A stretch of 64,000 bases of DNA from Cephalotrichum gorgonifer (lineage: Eukaryota > Ascomycota > Sordariomycetes > Microascales > Microascaceae). The position numbers and the translations under genes were made by a program. Below the pieces are notes generated by a model, which was not told the DNA's origin, made no database searches, and saw only the letters and a list, made by a program, of their open reading frames with translations. The stretch's first letter is position 1, and each line of letters begins with the position of its first letter. Shown here piece by piece: positions 45,382 through 56,446 of the stretch. The stretch lies in contig ONZQ02000010.1 in NCBI GenBank assembly GCA_900312665.1, positions 248,001 to 312,000 on the forward strand. The letters are read 5' to 3'.

Positions 45382-46118
45382 CTATTCCAATTCTCGTTCC
45401 ATCTGAAGACAGCTTAAGGAAAAGCTATAAAAGCTAACCATGCCGTCCAGGTCCTGCAAAGATCCCACGGCATCCTTGTAAGCATCCGTTTCATGAAAGC
45501 TTGTCTGCGCCTCGTTGCTAGACCACCCAATGAATCCCATGAGAACAGATCCAAGTTGTCCCTCCTTCCCCCTCACTGGGTAGTCGTTCTCCAGGCCCCA
45601 GCCATGAGCCAGCTTGTTGACACCAGGGATACCGTCGAACTTGTCCGTCAATACTTGTTGCAGTTGTGCTGAAGCCGCGAATTTATTATCCTGGGAGAGG
45701 TCTTCTGGGAAGTAGGCCAGTATAACCTCCGTCACGGGGGATTGAAGAACATCAGAGGACGGAACCATGCTGACGTGCTTTGTGAACTCCCCATGCGTAC
45801 AGATCTCGGGGAAGTCCTTCACTGCCTCTTTGCCAAGCCTTGGAAGAATAAGCCCACGAGTTCAGCAAGATAGGAATTAATGGTGGTTACTTACTCTCGG
45901 GCAAAGTTCTTGTGTTGCTCGACAGAGTCCCAGTCGAAGAAAGCCCACAGGTTCAACGGATTCTCTCTCTCTAAGCCCCAATAGACTCGAGAGGGACCGC
46001 CAGGTTTCTTTGTCACGGTGCTCCAGATACCGGTCAGAATACGGCCCTCCGGAGTAGCCGAGTCCATGACGTCGATGCCAGGCCGAACGCCCATGCAGCC
46101 AACTTCGGTGATTATCAT
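45382..46118 (-). CDS. Tandem dimeric alpha/beta-barrel (ABM-like) protein
   Basis: Exons are 46118-45895 and 45838-45382, joined as FARELGKEAVKDFPE, for 226 residues. The two halves look like repeats of one ferredoxin-like fold. The first has ILTGIWSTVTKKPGG, then LWAFFDWDSVEQHKNFA. The second has VLMGFIGWSSNEAQTSFHETDAY. The pattern of a hydrophobic strand, W-D/S, then a short helix with an H or F residue fits the antibiotic-biosynthesis-monooxygenase/EthD superfamily. Such proteins often occur in fungal metabolic clusters as small oxygenases, cyclases or binding proteins. Here the catalytic role is unproven. There is no signal peptide, so it is probably cytosolic. It lies downstream of, and convergent with, the regulator at 43417. 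Confidence 0.7.
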
Positions 46119-46996
46119 GTTGCTCGTTTTTACCGAATTGAAGGTTGAGAATCCCTGATTAAGTTGATTGGTTTCGTTATTACTGGTGTAATACTGCTAA
46201 CCCCATAAACTCAAGCATGCCAAGCCAGTCCACTTTATACCCTCTGCGCTGTCCCCTCGCGGAACTTGCGGACTTGGGACATTTGTGGATGCCTGTTCTC
46301 CGTGACAGGCAGCGACAATTGGGTTGACGCGATAAAAGTGTTGTATTGCAGTATGTGGTATCTTGAAGTCGATGCAACACGCGGCCTCGTCACCTCCAGG
46401 TAGCAAGAAATGGATTGGTGCCGCAGACGTGACCTGTTGCAGTATATAAACACCTGAAATCGAGGTAACAGTTGGCCTAAACCGGCTTGAACAAGATAAG
46501 CACTAGTTCACTATCGTTGGCGACCTGGACAAAGGTCCCCAGCCTTAAATGGTGGTAGGATTCAATAGCACGAGTCTAGCCACTTTAGCATCACGTCCCA
46601 GGCATGGTTAGCCAGGGAATTACTGATGAGCAAGATAACCGAAGGCGAATGCGAATGCAAGGTACTTATGTGTATGAGCAAAGTCAATAACCTTGACTGC
46701 TCTTGTCTCATATTGGAGAGATTCCTATCAGCTAGTGCCGTTCCGAACAGTCGAGAAATTGGAGTGCATACCTGTGCTAGCTCACTAAGCGCAAGGACAC
46801 CGCCATCGTACCTCGTACAGTGAGTGGAATGCAAAGGTTCCATCCAAGCGGGCCTGAGGGTGCGCCACATGGAGGGGGTGGCTGGGTTCCCAGAGCTCGC
46901 TTCCCAGCGTGAATCTTGAGGTTTCCGTTCAATCCCTGGAATTCATTCGGCCAGAACAATGAATGGAAAAACGACAAAAAAATTAAAGAAACCATA
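46119..46996. other. Intergenic region upstream of the barrel protein
   Basis: No gene is apparent. A TATATAAA at 46442-46449 is oriented away from the barrel gene. The remaining sequence is unremarkable up to the tRNA terminator. Confidence 0.5.
46976..46982 (-). terminator. Pol III T-run terminator of tRNA-Gly
   Basis: Seven consecutive T on the minus strand begin 14 nt after the tRNA 3' end, the expected RNA polymerase III stop. Confidence 0.75.
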
Positions 46997-47076
46997 TGCT
47001 CAGGCCGAGACTCGAACTCGGATCATTTGCTACGCCTGGATGGAAGGCAAATATTCTACCCCTGAACCACCTGAGC
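46997..47076 (-). tRNA. tRNA-Gly (anticodon UCC) with a short intron
   Basis: The minus strand folds as a cloverleaf. The acceptor stem is GCTCAGG/CCTGAGC with discriminator A. The D stem is GTTC/GAAT. The anticodon stem is TTTGC/GCAAA, with the loop starting CTTCCA. The T stem is CCGAG/CTCGG around TTCGAGT. The anticodon at loop positions 34-36 is TCC, which reads Gly GGA/GGG codons. The loop is 16 nt long, which implies a 9-nt intron (TCCAGGCGT) just after position 37. Removing it leaves the usual CTTCCAA loop. The mature length would be 71 nt before CCA addition. Confidence 0.92.
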
Positions 47077-47677
47077 GTATTAGAGGTGAGGATGACTTAG
47101 TGTCGGTTGGATGGATCTTTATGGCTTGATTTTTTTTTCTCGTGGAGAATTGCCATACATTTTGGCGTCTTCGCCGAGTTTCCTCGTCACTATTCGTTCT
47201 CTTCTGCTCACCAATTCTGGATTGCGGGCTTGGGTGATGGATTTAGGATAAGCCCATTATACAACATAAAAGCTCCATCTACTCCCTTACATGACTCCAT
47301 CGACCACGAATCAAGCATTTATATAAGCATTTACATACAGGGTCATCAGCTGCAATATAATGAGGCGGAGTGATGTACTTGTACAGGGTCGGTGAGCAGC
47401 ACCGGCCACAAGCGAACGGCGCTGGAAGCGGCCGCAGAAGTGAAGTATAAAAAGGCAAGCCAATGAAAGTCGCCGCCGCAGTTGACGCCCTTCGCGCGAG
47501 CCTGGTGGCGTAGTAAGGATGCAACAAACAATATTACTTGCGAGGCTCCGGATCCTCGACGTGTTCCGATCCCCTTCTCTAGCTAAGCTCACATCTGCCT
47601 GATCAAGACCTTTCCCTGCCTCTGCCTGGCGACCTTATCTTTTGCAGAGACCAACTGCCTCAGATTCCCCGAGAATA
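47077..47677. other. Intergenic region upstream of the AAA+ ATPase
   Basis: It contains the tRNA 5' flank and the AAA+ gene leader. TTTTGCAG at about 47640-47647 could be the acceptor of a 5'-UTR intron. No protein gene was found. Confidence 0.5.
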
Positions 47678-50182
47678 ATGGCCTCGATTGACTCTAATGG
47701 CGCTGCTGACGATGACTTCGGCTGGCCCGAGAGAGAAGGAGGCGATAGTATATCCGGGCAGAAACGTCAGAGAGAGCAGTCGCCCTTAAGTGACCTATCT
47801 CACACAAGTGGCAGCGAGGCAGCTTATACCTCCGGACCAAGCAGGAAACGCCAACACCGCAGCTATCTCACCCATGGGGACAGCCTTGAACCGCGCCGTC
47901 TTGTCATCCACCAGGTTTCTTGTGATCAAGCGGGACCCAGTCACTCGCGCCACCACCACCTTGGGCGCTATCTCGATGAACCGCGCCTCTTTGAAGGTGA
48001 CAACAAAGCGAGTCCTCTTCGCGGCGAACAGCCGATCACCAATCTAGACGACTATCTCGACGACCACCCAGAAACAAGCTTTGTTGTGACGCGTAGTTAC
48101 AGCTGCGCCGCCTACCACGACCAAGTACGTGACGACTTCGAGAAACTTCCCATTCCAAGCCTGCCTGACGACGCCGCCGGCCATTTGCGACCCTACTTTT
48201 TTGTTCTGCGCCAGAATGGCCCCTCGGCTTATCCACAATCCGAGGCCTTACGTGTTGTGTCTGGCCACCTACAGAATGCTATGAGCATTCTGCAGCTCCA
48301 CGAACCTTCGCTGCTGGACCATTGGGATAACGAGCGGAATTTGGTGGCTCCGTATCTCCAGCTGTATCACGCTCGTTCGCGAGTGAAGGATCTACTGTGC
48401 GATAAGCTTGGCGGTGTAGAGAAAGCCCACGCAAGCGAGCTGATAGCGTATCTGGAAGAGTCATTTATCCACGGGTACGAAGATGCCAACCGCTTGTTCG
48501 CCCGGGGCCTGGTCTCCAGGGCCCACCTGAGTAAGCTCTTTGGCCCGGCCGAGGTGGTCGTGACCCGCAGCGGTGGTGAAGTGGTGGCCTACCTTTCCAG
48601 GACTTGTCCTGAACCTGACACCATGATCACCCTGGATGCCTATACCTGGGTATTCGATGGGTCTTTCAAGCGGGAGGAGAAGGGACTGACTGTTTTCTGG
48701 CCGCATGGATCTGGCGATGAAATCCCCATTACGAGCCTAGATATTTATCCTCTTCGTTTTGACCGCTCGGGACTACGGGAAGCTCTTAGGATGCGTGGCG
48801 AGACCTTCTGGAGCTGCCGTAAACGGAGGTTTGTCAGCTACAAGTCCCCAGCTACCACCCTTGAGATGCAAGTGGTAAGAACCGACCGCCCATCCTAAGG
48901 TTCAGACACACACTAATATGTAAAAGGCCAATCCGCGATATATGGTTGATATGTCGACGTATCGAGAGCTCCACAAGGAGCAAGGTCAGTCCGGAGAGCG
49001 GGGTGACCTGGACGCTGAAGCTATGAGCAGAGACGAGCCTCCGGATGACCCTTTCGTCCTCTTGTTGCCACCTAGGATTCTGGGCTTCGGGATGCATGAC
49101 AAGAAATGGAGTAAGCAACATCTATAATACCATGCCCTACAAGACGGGAGGCTTACAGAATCTCGTAGGGAGTCTTCTGGTAGAGCACATTCGTGAGATC
49201 CAATGGAACAGAAGGGCCTTCAAAGACCAGCTAGTCTTGGACAGTCACAAGAAGGACCTCGTGGAAGCGCTAGTACGGAATCACCTCTCTTCCCGCGTCT
49301 CAACCGATGTCATCGAGGAGAAGGGTAACGGCTTAATTATACTGCTTCACGGAGGGCCTGGTACGGGCAAGACTTTGACTGCCGAAAGCGTGGCCGAGCT
49401 GGCGGAGAAGCCCCTCTACCGGGTTACTTGTGGCGACATGGGGACTGACGCGGAGAGTGTCGAGAGGTATCTCGACTCGGTTCTTTACATTGGAAGCATT
49501 TGGAAAGCCGGTAAGAGTAACGTTCCTCGCAGCACAGGGAGCACTGATATATACGATGGGCGCATTGGGAGTAGTCGGATCGATGGCTAATCTGGCTGTG
49601 CAGTTGTCCTTCTGGATGAGAGCGACGTGTTCCTCGAGGAAAGAACCCAGACCGACCTCCAGCGAAATGCCCTAGTCTCGATATTTCTTCGTGTCTTGGA
49701 GTATTACGACGGTATTCTGATCCTCACCTCAAATCGAGGTAGGTTCCATTTCCCAAAGACAGAAGCCACGACTGATGTATCGGTCCCCTCTTTTCTGACA
49801 ACATGGCGCAGTCGGTATCTTCGACGAAGCGTTCAAGTCCCGCGTACAACTCGCACTTCACTATCCCCCCATTGATCAAAACGGCCGCCAAGAGATTTGG
49901 AACAACTTCTTTGTGCACCTCAAGAAGCAAGACGACACGATCAACTCGAATGACTTGATGGAAAAGCTCCAAATCCTCGCTGGGCACGAGTTGAATGGAC
50001 GGGAGATCCGCAATGCCATCGCGACGGGCCGGCAGCTGGCGAGGTTCAAAAATGAGCCGTTAAGCTATTCGCACTTGAAGCAAACTATCAAGGTTGCCAA
50101 TGAGTTCAATGAGTACGTGGAGAAGACACATGGGCACAGGGACTCGGAGTACGTCAGGGCACAGGGCACAAGACTGGAGTAG
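47678..50182 (+). CDS. Fungal AAA+ ATPase with large N-terminal domain (DUF7025-type)
   Basis: Exons are 47678-48874, 48927-49110, 49169-49510, 49604-49738 and 49812-50182, for 742 residues. Residues 1-120 are charged and low-complexity. About 150-440 form the large N-terminal domain found in this fungal family, with PYLQLYHARSRVKDLL, LFGPAEVVVTRSGGEVVAYL and TWVFDGSFKREEKGL. The ATPase core has Walker A GGPGTGKT (522-529) and Walker B VVLLDESDVF (about 575-584, acidic pair Asp579 and Glu580). Sensor-like ILTSNRVGIFDEAFKSRVQLAL follows, and LNGREIRNAIATGRQLA lies in the C-terminal lid. The core motifs are intact, so ATPase activity is likely. The family is common and variable in filamentous fungi, and its function is not known. 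Acceptor choice at 49168 was set by frame. The gene converges on the DUF7708 gene, 255 bp apart. Confidence 0.88.
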
Positions 50183-50437
50183 GGGATGGTAGTGGTAGGG
50201 CGTTTCTGATTTAAGTCGTCGGATTATCTTATTGGAATGAAGGAAACCGAGCTGGATAATCTATTGATATACATCGCCGCGGGCTGAGTGGATTGAAGCG
50301 AACCTAAAGGGGTATAAACATTTCAATACCACGAAAAAACAAACAAACCTATGTGCTCCCAACCCCTAGCCAAGCCCCTTTACTCCGGAGGACAACTCAA
50401 CTGCTCTGAACCTTACCCTTCACTCAGCTCCCGGCCT

Positions 50438-52287
50438 CTATATTCTGCCACCGAGACTAGACCACGTAGGGCTCCGGAACACCGAGCGTCCTCCGGGACG
50501 CCGCAAACGAGGCGGGATGGGCACTGGCCGTTGGACCGTCATTACAGTTGTCTTCTTTGATTGGGCGATGTCGCCATCAAGATCTCCGCCGTAATTGACG
50601 ACCAGGAGCTTAACGGTGCTGTTCCTGGAATCCATCCTATGTACAAGGCTCTGCAACAGTTTAAGAAACTGGCTCGTGGCCCCAGGGTTGCCGCGGAGTG
50701 CCTTGAAGACGTCTTCCGCCTCGACGACAATGAAACACCGTGGCAAGCGCCCCAGGATATGGCAAAGCAGATCTATCCACTCTTGGTCGGTGTGTGACGC
50801 CTGCATCTTCTCCGCCGTGAAGTTTCCTGTGTCGCTGCTCATCACGTCCGCACCGAGCTTCATCGACTGGAAGACAAGGCTCTTGAGAACGTCCGTAGCT
50901 GTCACGCACGCACCCTCAGTTCTGATATCGGAGAGATGCCAGATGATTTGTCTGGCGTTTGGCTGGATGAGGGTTATGAGCTCCGTCGCAATCTCCTTCG
51001 CCCTAGCTTCGGCGCGGGGGCCCGCTCTCAGCACGAGGATGGAGGACTTCGGGGCAGATATCCATTGGCCCACCCGTTGTAGCATCCCGTCGACGTTGCG
51101 GTGCTGGCTACTCCGGTTTGACCTCCGAGCCAGAGACTGGTGCTTGCGAAGAGCGTCATCCGGAAGTCTTCTGGGCTTGAGAGCTTCGAGAACTTGGTTG
51201 AATTGGATATCAATTATTCGTGGTTTCATATCCCGCACGTCAAGATGTGTCGCTTCCAATATACTCCTGTTGCCTGAAGGCGATGTCAATCTCTTTTATC
51301 TGCAAACCGACAGATGGCCTTGGGGCGTCACCCTGTGCCTTACCTTTCGCAATTCCGACGACCGTCATCAAAGTAGAAGATATTTCCGTTAAACGCGCTT
51401 GTACCGTCTTCTCTCCCTCAGCTCGCTGTTGGCCCTGTGTTTGGACCAGTATATTGATGTCACGGATCTCCGCCCTCGCAGCAGCAGCAGCGATGTCGTC
51501 GATCGTATCTGCGCACAGCTTGACCTGATCGACCGTGTCCTTGTAAGATAGCTCAAATGGCTTGAAGATCGAGGTCAAGGCACGGCCCGCAGGCCCTAAC
51601 TTGTACCATTTGACGGCCTGTCGAAGGAATATAAGGATACTAGCGTATAGGTTTGCTATAGCGTGCTTCATCTGGTCGGTCTGGTACAACTTTGCGTTGA
51701 GCTCAGTCCGGGGAAGGACGTCGCCAATCTGGCAAAGGGCTTTGGAGAACTGGGCAACAAGCTCGGCGTGGTTTATGACACCCTAGGATGATATTAGTCG
51801 ATGTTAATGTCAAAACTCGAGGATAAAACCAGCCCTTACATGGAGGACAAACTTCACAGCCCCCCAAACCAGCGATACATACTCGGGATGATGCTGTGAG
51901 AGGACGTCTAGCACTCGACCGTAGTGCAGGATCCGCGTCGACACCCTTCTCGTCCACTTGGTGATCTTATTCTTAGTATTCGGGCCCTTGTTATAGGTTT
52001 TTTCCAACTCTTGCGTGCTTTCCAGTACGTCCTTTACGGATGTACATGACTCGATCCAAGTTATCACACTTGTGTTTCCGCCAAACTCTCGCCCAAGATA
52101 CTCGATTGCTTCGTTGTACGCCTCCTTGGCGACATCTCTTTCACTTTAATTGTCCAGTTAGCTAGGATTGGCTGGGCAGCTCCTCGCCCCTCGTCGGGAT
52201 TGCAACCTACTTTAGCTGGCCAGGCTGGCGATATGATGCGGAGACGCTGTCTCTTGCACTGAGGACTGGTATTGTTGAAAGCTCCAT
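50438..52287 (-). CDS. DUF7708-domain protein (NLR-like architecture without a clear P-loop)
   Basis: Exons are 52287-52211, 52143-51840, 51782-51344 and 51273-50438, for 551 residues. Splicing joins QPGQLNERDVAKEAYNEA, VLHGVINHAELVAQFSK and IAKGNRSILEATHL. Residues about 75-270 match the DUF7708 region: HYGRVLDVLSQHHPEYVSLVWG, then LYASILIFLRQAVKWY. Such domains usually precede NACHT-like ATPase modules in fungal proteins. Here the following segment, SILVLRAGPRAEARAKEIA, sits where a P-loop is expected but lacks the GK[ST] signature. It is followed by strand/helix repeats such as RCFIVVEAEDVFKAL. So nucleotide binding is doubtful. The C-terminus is short and basic, with no repeat domain. The role is unknown; a link to fungal immunity-like systems is inference from architecture only. 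Confidence 0.8.
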
Positions 52288-52665
52288 AGTCCACGCCAGG
52301 CATATGGGATTTTGCGCTCTGGACGGGCCGCTGATTTGGCAAAAGAGTGGTGGAAAGGCGAAGGTTCTTTTTGATTATCGGGAGATCGGGCTCAATCAAG
52401 TACCGCGACGTGCGCCTCGCCTCACTTCGTGCTCTGCCCAATCAGCCATGTAGGACGGGAAGAAAGTTGGATAGCGAGGCTGTGCCAAACCATTTCGCCC
52501 ACCCACCCATATCCGTTGCGCTGCCCCCCAAAACTCACACACCGCTTGAACTCTGAAGATTGGACTTTGTGCTGCTCCTTGTCGGTAGACCCCAAAGTCG
52601 CATTCCCCTACCCTCTCGAGATTCCTTCAGGCGACACCCTCCACACCTCGAGATCTACGAATATC
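52288..52665. promoter_or_regulatory. Divergent promoter between the DUF7708 gene and the unknown gene
   Basis: This 378-bp region separates two divergent start codons and must hold both promoters. I see no clear TATA box. The right half is C-rich leader. Confidence 0.5.
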
Positions 52666-54287
52666 ATGACGGCCGCATACGCCAGACCCACAACCTCGGA
52701 CGGCAACCCATCCTTAGCTAAGCTCTCCTTGGGAGAAACGGCAGCCATGGCTGCGAAAAGGCAACACATGATGACGACGCCGAGGCAGCAGGGGCAGCAA
52801 CGGCAGCACCCGATGGACATCAGAATCCCTGGGTCCGTACAGAAGCAGGTATCGCGGGCCATCTTGTCCCAGGCAGTACAGTCGAACACATGGCAGGCCA
52901 GCTACCAGCCCCGGCATCGGCTAGGCAAAACTGTGTCATTGTACGCACGGCCTTCCTTGTTTTCCCCCGAATTTCGCTTCACCAAGTCTGTCACCCTTAG
53001 CCCTACATCTCCTATCATGGATACTAATTGTAGGCTAGAATAAGAAAAATTGGATCAAGTCAATTTTTTAGAGACCTTATTAGAGCTAGAGAGGCTAGTA
53101 TCCAGGTTGAGCGTGATACATTTTTTACAAGCCAATCCAAGGTATGCTAGATATATCCCCCAAACTCGAAGACACACCGAACTCCATTATATGCCGACCT
53201 CTAAGTCACCAAGAGGGGATTGTGAATGAAGCTTTGTCACTAATAACTTGCAAAACAGGAAATGTATGAATGGCGGATGGACACTGCGGTGAAAGGGTTC
53301 ATTTCGAAGCACCAAGACCGAGGGCGCAACGTTCAGGGTCCTCTAAGCGACCAAGCCGCCAGCTTGGTGCAAATACAAGCACAAGAGCAAGCACAACAAC
53401 CACTTACGAAGACGAATTCGACAATTCAGAGGGGACGCAGTACAAGCCAAACTTCAGACCCAACTCCCAGTCCTCGGCTGCGCTTCTCGCGCACAGAACT
53501 TCAGACAGAAGCCTCGTGGACGGACCCAACCCTGAATCAATGGCACTATCTCCAACAGCAGCTACAAGCGAGACAGGCCATATACCAGCACTACCAGAAG
53601 ATTGACCGTGAGGTTATGGAAGCAAACACTGCTAGGTCGTCTGCGGTAAATATGGCTTCTGGCCTCCAACTGCCTCTTCACCCAATGCCTCGAACATACC
53701 GAAGCCACAGATTTAGTAGCCCCCGCCCTGCCTCTAGACTGCAGTCTTCCGGCAAATCACCAGGTGGTCCTGATGACCGTGAGGTTATAGAGGCAAACAC
53801 TACTAGGTCGTCTGCAGTAAATATGGTTTCTGGCCTCCAACTGCCTCTTCACCCAATGCCTCGAATATACCGGAGCCACAGATTTAGTAGCCCCCGCCCT
53901 GCCTCTAGACCGCAGTCTTCCGGCAAATCACCGGGTGGTCCCGACAGCCCTGTTTTCATCGGCAGTGGTGAATTCGCCTTCGGAAGGACATCCGCTGGCG
54001 ACAACATGGGAGTCAGATCCCTTCGCCAGGGGGAATCCCAAGATAGTACAAAAGCGGCCAGTCGAGTCAATTTGAGCACCTGGGCGATCAACTATACAAT
54101 CTCGGAGGATGCCACGGATGAAGCACATGTCACGAAGCGTAGGCTTTGTGCTCTGGGACTCGGTAAACGCAAGAGGGAGGACCACTCTCCAATACACGAG
54201 TCCACTAAGCGTCACGCTCATGAAATGGGCAGGCCCGTTGCGACCCTGTTGTCTGGCCTGGGGGAACGACGGGAACTGCAACATTGA
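52666..54287 (+). CDS. Unknown protein with internal tandem duplication
   Basis: I do not recognise this family. Exons are 52666-52940, 53039-53141 and 53259-54287, for 468 residues. The joins give TVSLIRKIGSSQFFRDL and FTSQSKEMYEWRMDTAVKG, with a CTAAT branch site before each acceptor. Residues about 40-80 are Gln/Met-rich. Residues 90-145 may form the only folded, helical part. Residues 242-298 and 299-355 are two near-identical 57-residue repeats that begin DREV[MI]EANT and include LQLPLHPMPR and RFSSPRPASR. The C-terminus is basic (TKRRLCALGLGKRKRED), a possible nuclear localisation signal. Most of the protein is predicted disordered by composition. It is divergent from the DUF7708 gene. 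The first exon and first join are the least certain parts. Confidence 0.6.
53604..53945 (+). repeat. In-frame 171-bp tandem duplication
   Basis: Copy 1 is 53604-53774 and copy 2 is 53775-53945, directly abutting and both exactly 57 codons. Comparison by eye gives 11 mismatches, all of them transitions, and no gaps. Confidence 0.92.
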
Positions 54288-56446
54288 GGACCTTGTTCTA
54301 TTAGAGCCCGGCTCCGGGGAACCCCTAAAGATGCAGGAGAGGTCGTGGGCCTACCACGTACGGATGCCGGCCTGCAAATGGCTCCACCCAGCGCCCAAGA
54401 CTCTCAGGAGAAAACCGAGGTAAAGAGTCATCGCAGCCAACATTCCACTGAGCGAGCTCAGTACTGGTGACCTGCTGGACTTGGGCGGCGATGTGCGCGC
54501 TCATCATGTTGAGCAGTAGGTGGAAGGGTGTGCCTTGCCTACACGCGCTGTCTAATTCTCCCGGGAAGAAGCACATATTGCAGTCCTGCGTGACCACAAG
54601 GGCCGCAGCTAGGACGTCTACCGGCTGCTAGAGGTTGATGGCCGCGGGGGGTAGGAAGTTAGGGAGGAGATGGAGGGCGCCTAGGCGGCCGGAGAGGCTA
54701 CTTCTCCATTTGTGCATGAGCTGGGCCGTCTCTTCCATGGGCGGATTCTTGTGGAAGAGCCTCATATAGATAATGAGTGCGAAGATGAAGATGGGGGGCT
54801 ATGATGGGTTTGATGGTTAGCCTCACTGGCCGCCTCTCTCGCGTCTGTAGCCGCCTGGAACGGAACAGGAAACAGATTCTAACCATATCCATGGAAATGG
54901 GCAAGGAGGGTGTGAAACATACCAGATCGGGTGGCCCTCACCGCATCACACACGGAGCCTCCTATAGGTTATGCAGCCACTCCGTCGGTGGAGGAAGCAA
55001 GTACCCTTCCACTTTCCTACCGCAGTCCGTCATTCTCCATTGAGACGGAACACGAGCTTTGAAATCACAGGCCAGCCATAACCGACCGGAAAGGAATGCT
55101 CTTACCTCCTCTTCAAGCAGACTTCATAATCTCAACACCGAACTCTAACAAGTACATACGACCATAGCTCGTGGAAAACTGAGGGTCCCGTCCGCTCCCC
55201 TATACATAAACCACGAAGCGCTAGACTAGTAGTTGGGTCGGTGACGACCAGCGAATCCCTGGTGTTGTATGTTTTTTTTGCGTCTTTGGCGAATTTCCCT
55301 TGTCTTTCCTTTCTTTTGCTCTTCGCTGTGGATTCGATGATGACATTGCAATTGGTCAAGAGCACATGGTACTTTCCCCTGTGGGCCCGATGAGTCAGCA
55401 CGCGAATTGAGTTGACACACATGTGAGGCGTCAAATCCTATTGGCTACAAGCTCCCAGTAGCCCAGCTGTGCGCCAAGACTAGCCGGACCTTCCGTATTC
55501 TTCTCCGCCAGGAACCGTCTCCCAGCCAACGGGCCCCACCAAAGCCAAGTAAATAATGTCAGGTTGAGCACAGCGACGGCCGTACGACCAGCTTCACCCC
55601 GTCGCAGAAACGGCCACTCAGAAGCTTCGTCTCGCCCATATCCATCCATATTATAGCGCCGAAGACGTACCCCAGCGTATCCTTGTTCGCAATTGCGCGG
55701 CCTTTACACACCCATTCCGGCTCTTCCAAGCTGGGAAATCCTGTTGCCCCCCCAGAAGGCCAAGCACTTGTCTCCTCTAAGGTTATCCACATCCTTAGGC
55801 TACCTGCCTACCCTCTCTCCTTTCAGACAACGCGGCCGGTACTACTTCCGATTCTCGTCCCGTCTGTCTCGAGTTCTTTTTGTCTCTCATACACACACGC
55901 TTCTCAACATCGCACAAGACACAACGGCTCAACTCACGATAGTAAACGGATAGCGCCGCTAGATTGTCTCGTCTTCGATCCCTCCACTCTACTACACCTA
56001 ACTACATGCAGAACATACACACTCAATTCCACTCCAACCCGCCCTAAACACAACAGCTCACGAACCACTCGAACGTTGTTGCTTTCCACTCGCTCTGCGC
56101 AAACAACAGGAGAGACTTCAAGACACAATCTACAGCTGACCTTTGTCCCAGAACGCGCCGTCGGTTCTCTCAGCGGCTCGAAACAAGAAAGACGGAACGA
56201 TATCCTCGATCCCTTTCGTCGCCGATTTGCAAACGACGCTCCCTTTTTTCTTTCTTCTCTCTCCCCTCGTTCGAGAGTCGAATAGAAAACTGGTCCTCCC
56301 CGCAGCCGGACGTTGCGCTTCCCGGGGCGCGAAACAGAACCTGAGAGCCCCCCTTCTGGGTCGCTCTCACGGCCTGAGCGCGGGTGGAAAGAGACTACCA
56401 CGGCTCAAAGGCTCGATAGGGGCGGATAGAAGATCGAGTCGCAAAG
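54288..56446. other. 2.2-kb intergenic region upstream of FIG1
   Basis: No convincing gene is present. From about 55680 to 56400 the plus strand is strongly C/T-rich and could be a long FIG1 5' leader; an open frame of 200 codons there has no recognisable motif. The left part contains short frames without codon bias. Confidence 0.5.

Noticed and set aside
45390..45430. Possible small intron at the 3' end of the barrel gene (GTTAGC to CTTCAG)
   Set aside because: It would be only 36 nt, below a realistic intron length for these fungi; the unspliced reading was kept.
55683..56285. 200-codon open frame upstream of FIG1
   Set aside because: It lies in a C/T-rich leader, is Ser/Thr/Pro/Arg-rich with no motif, and lacks credible splice signals or codon bias.
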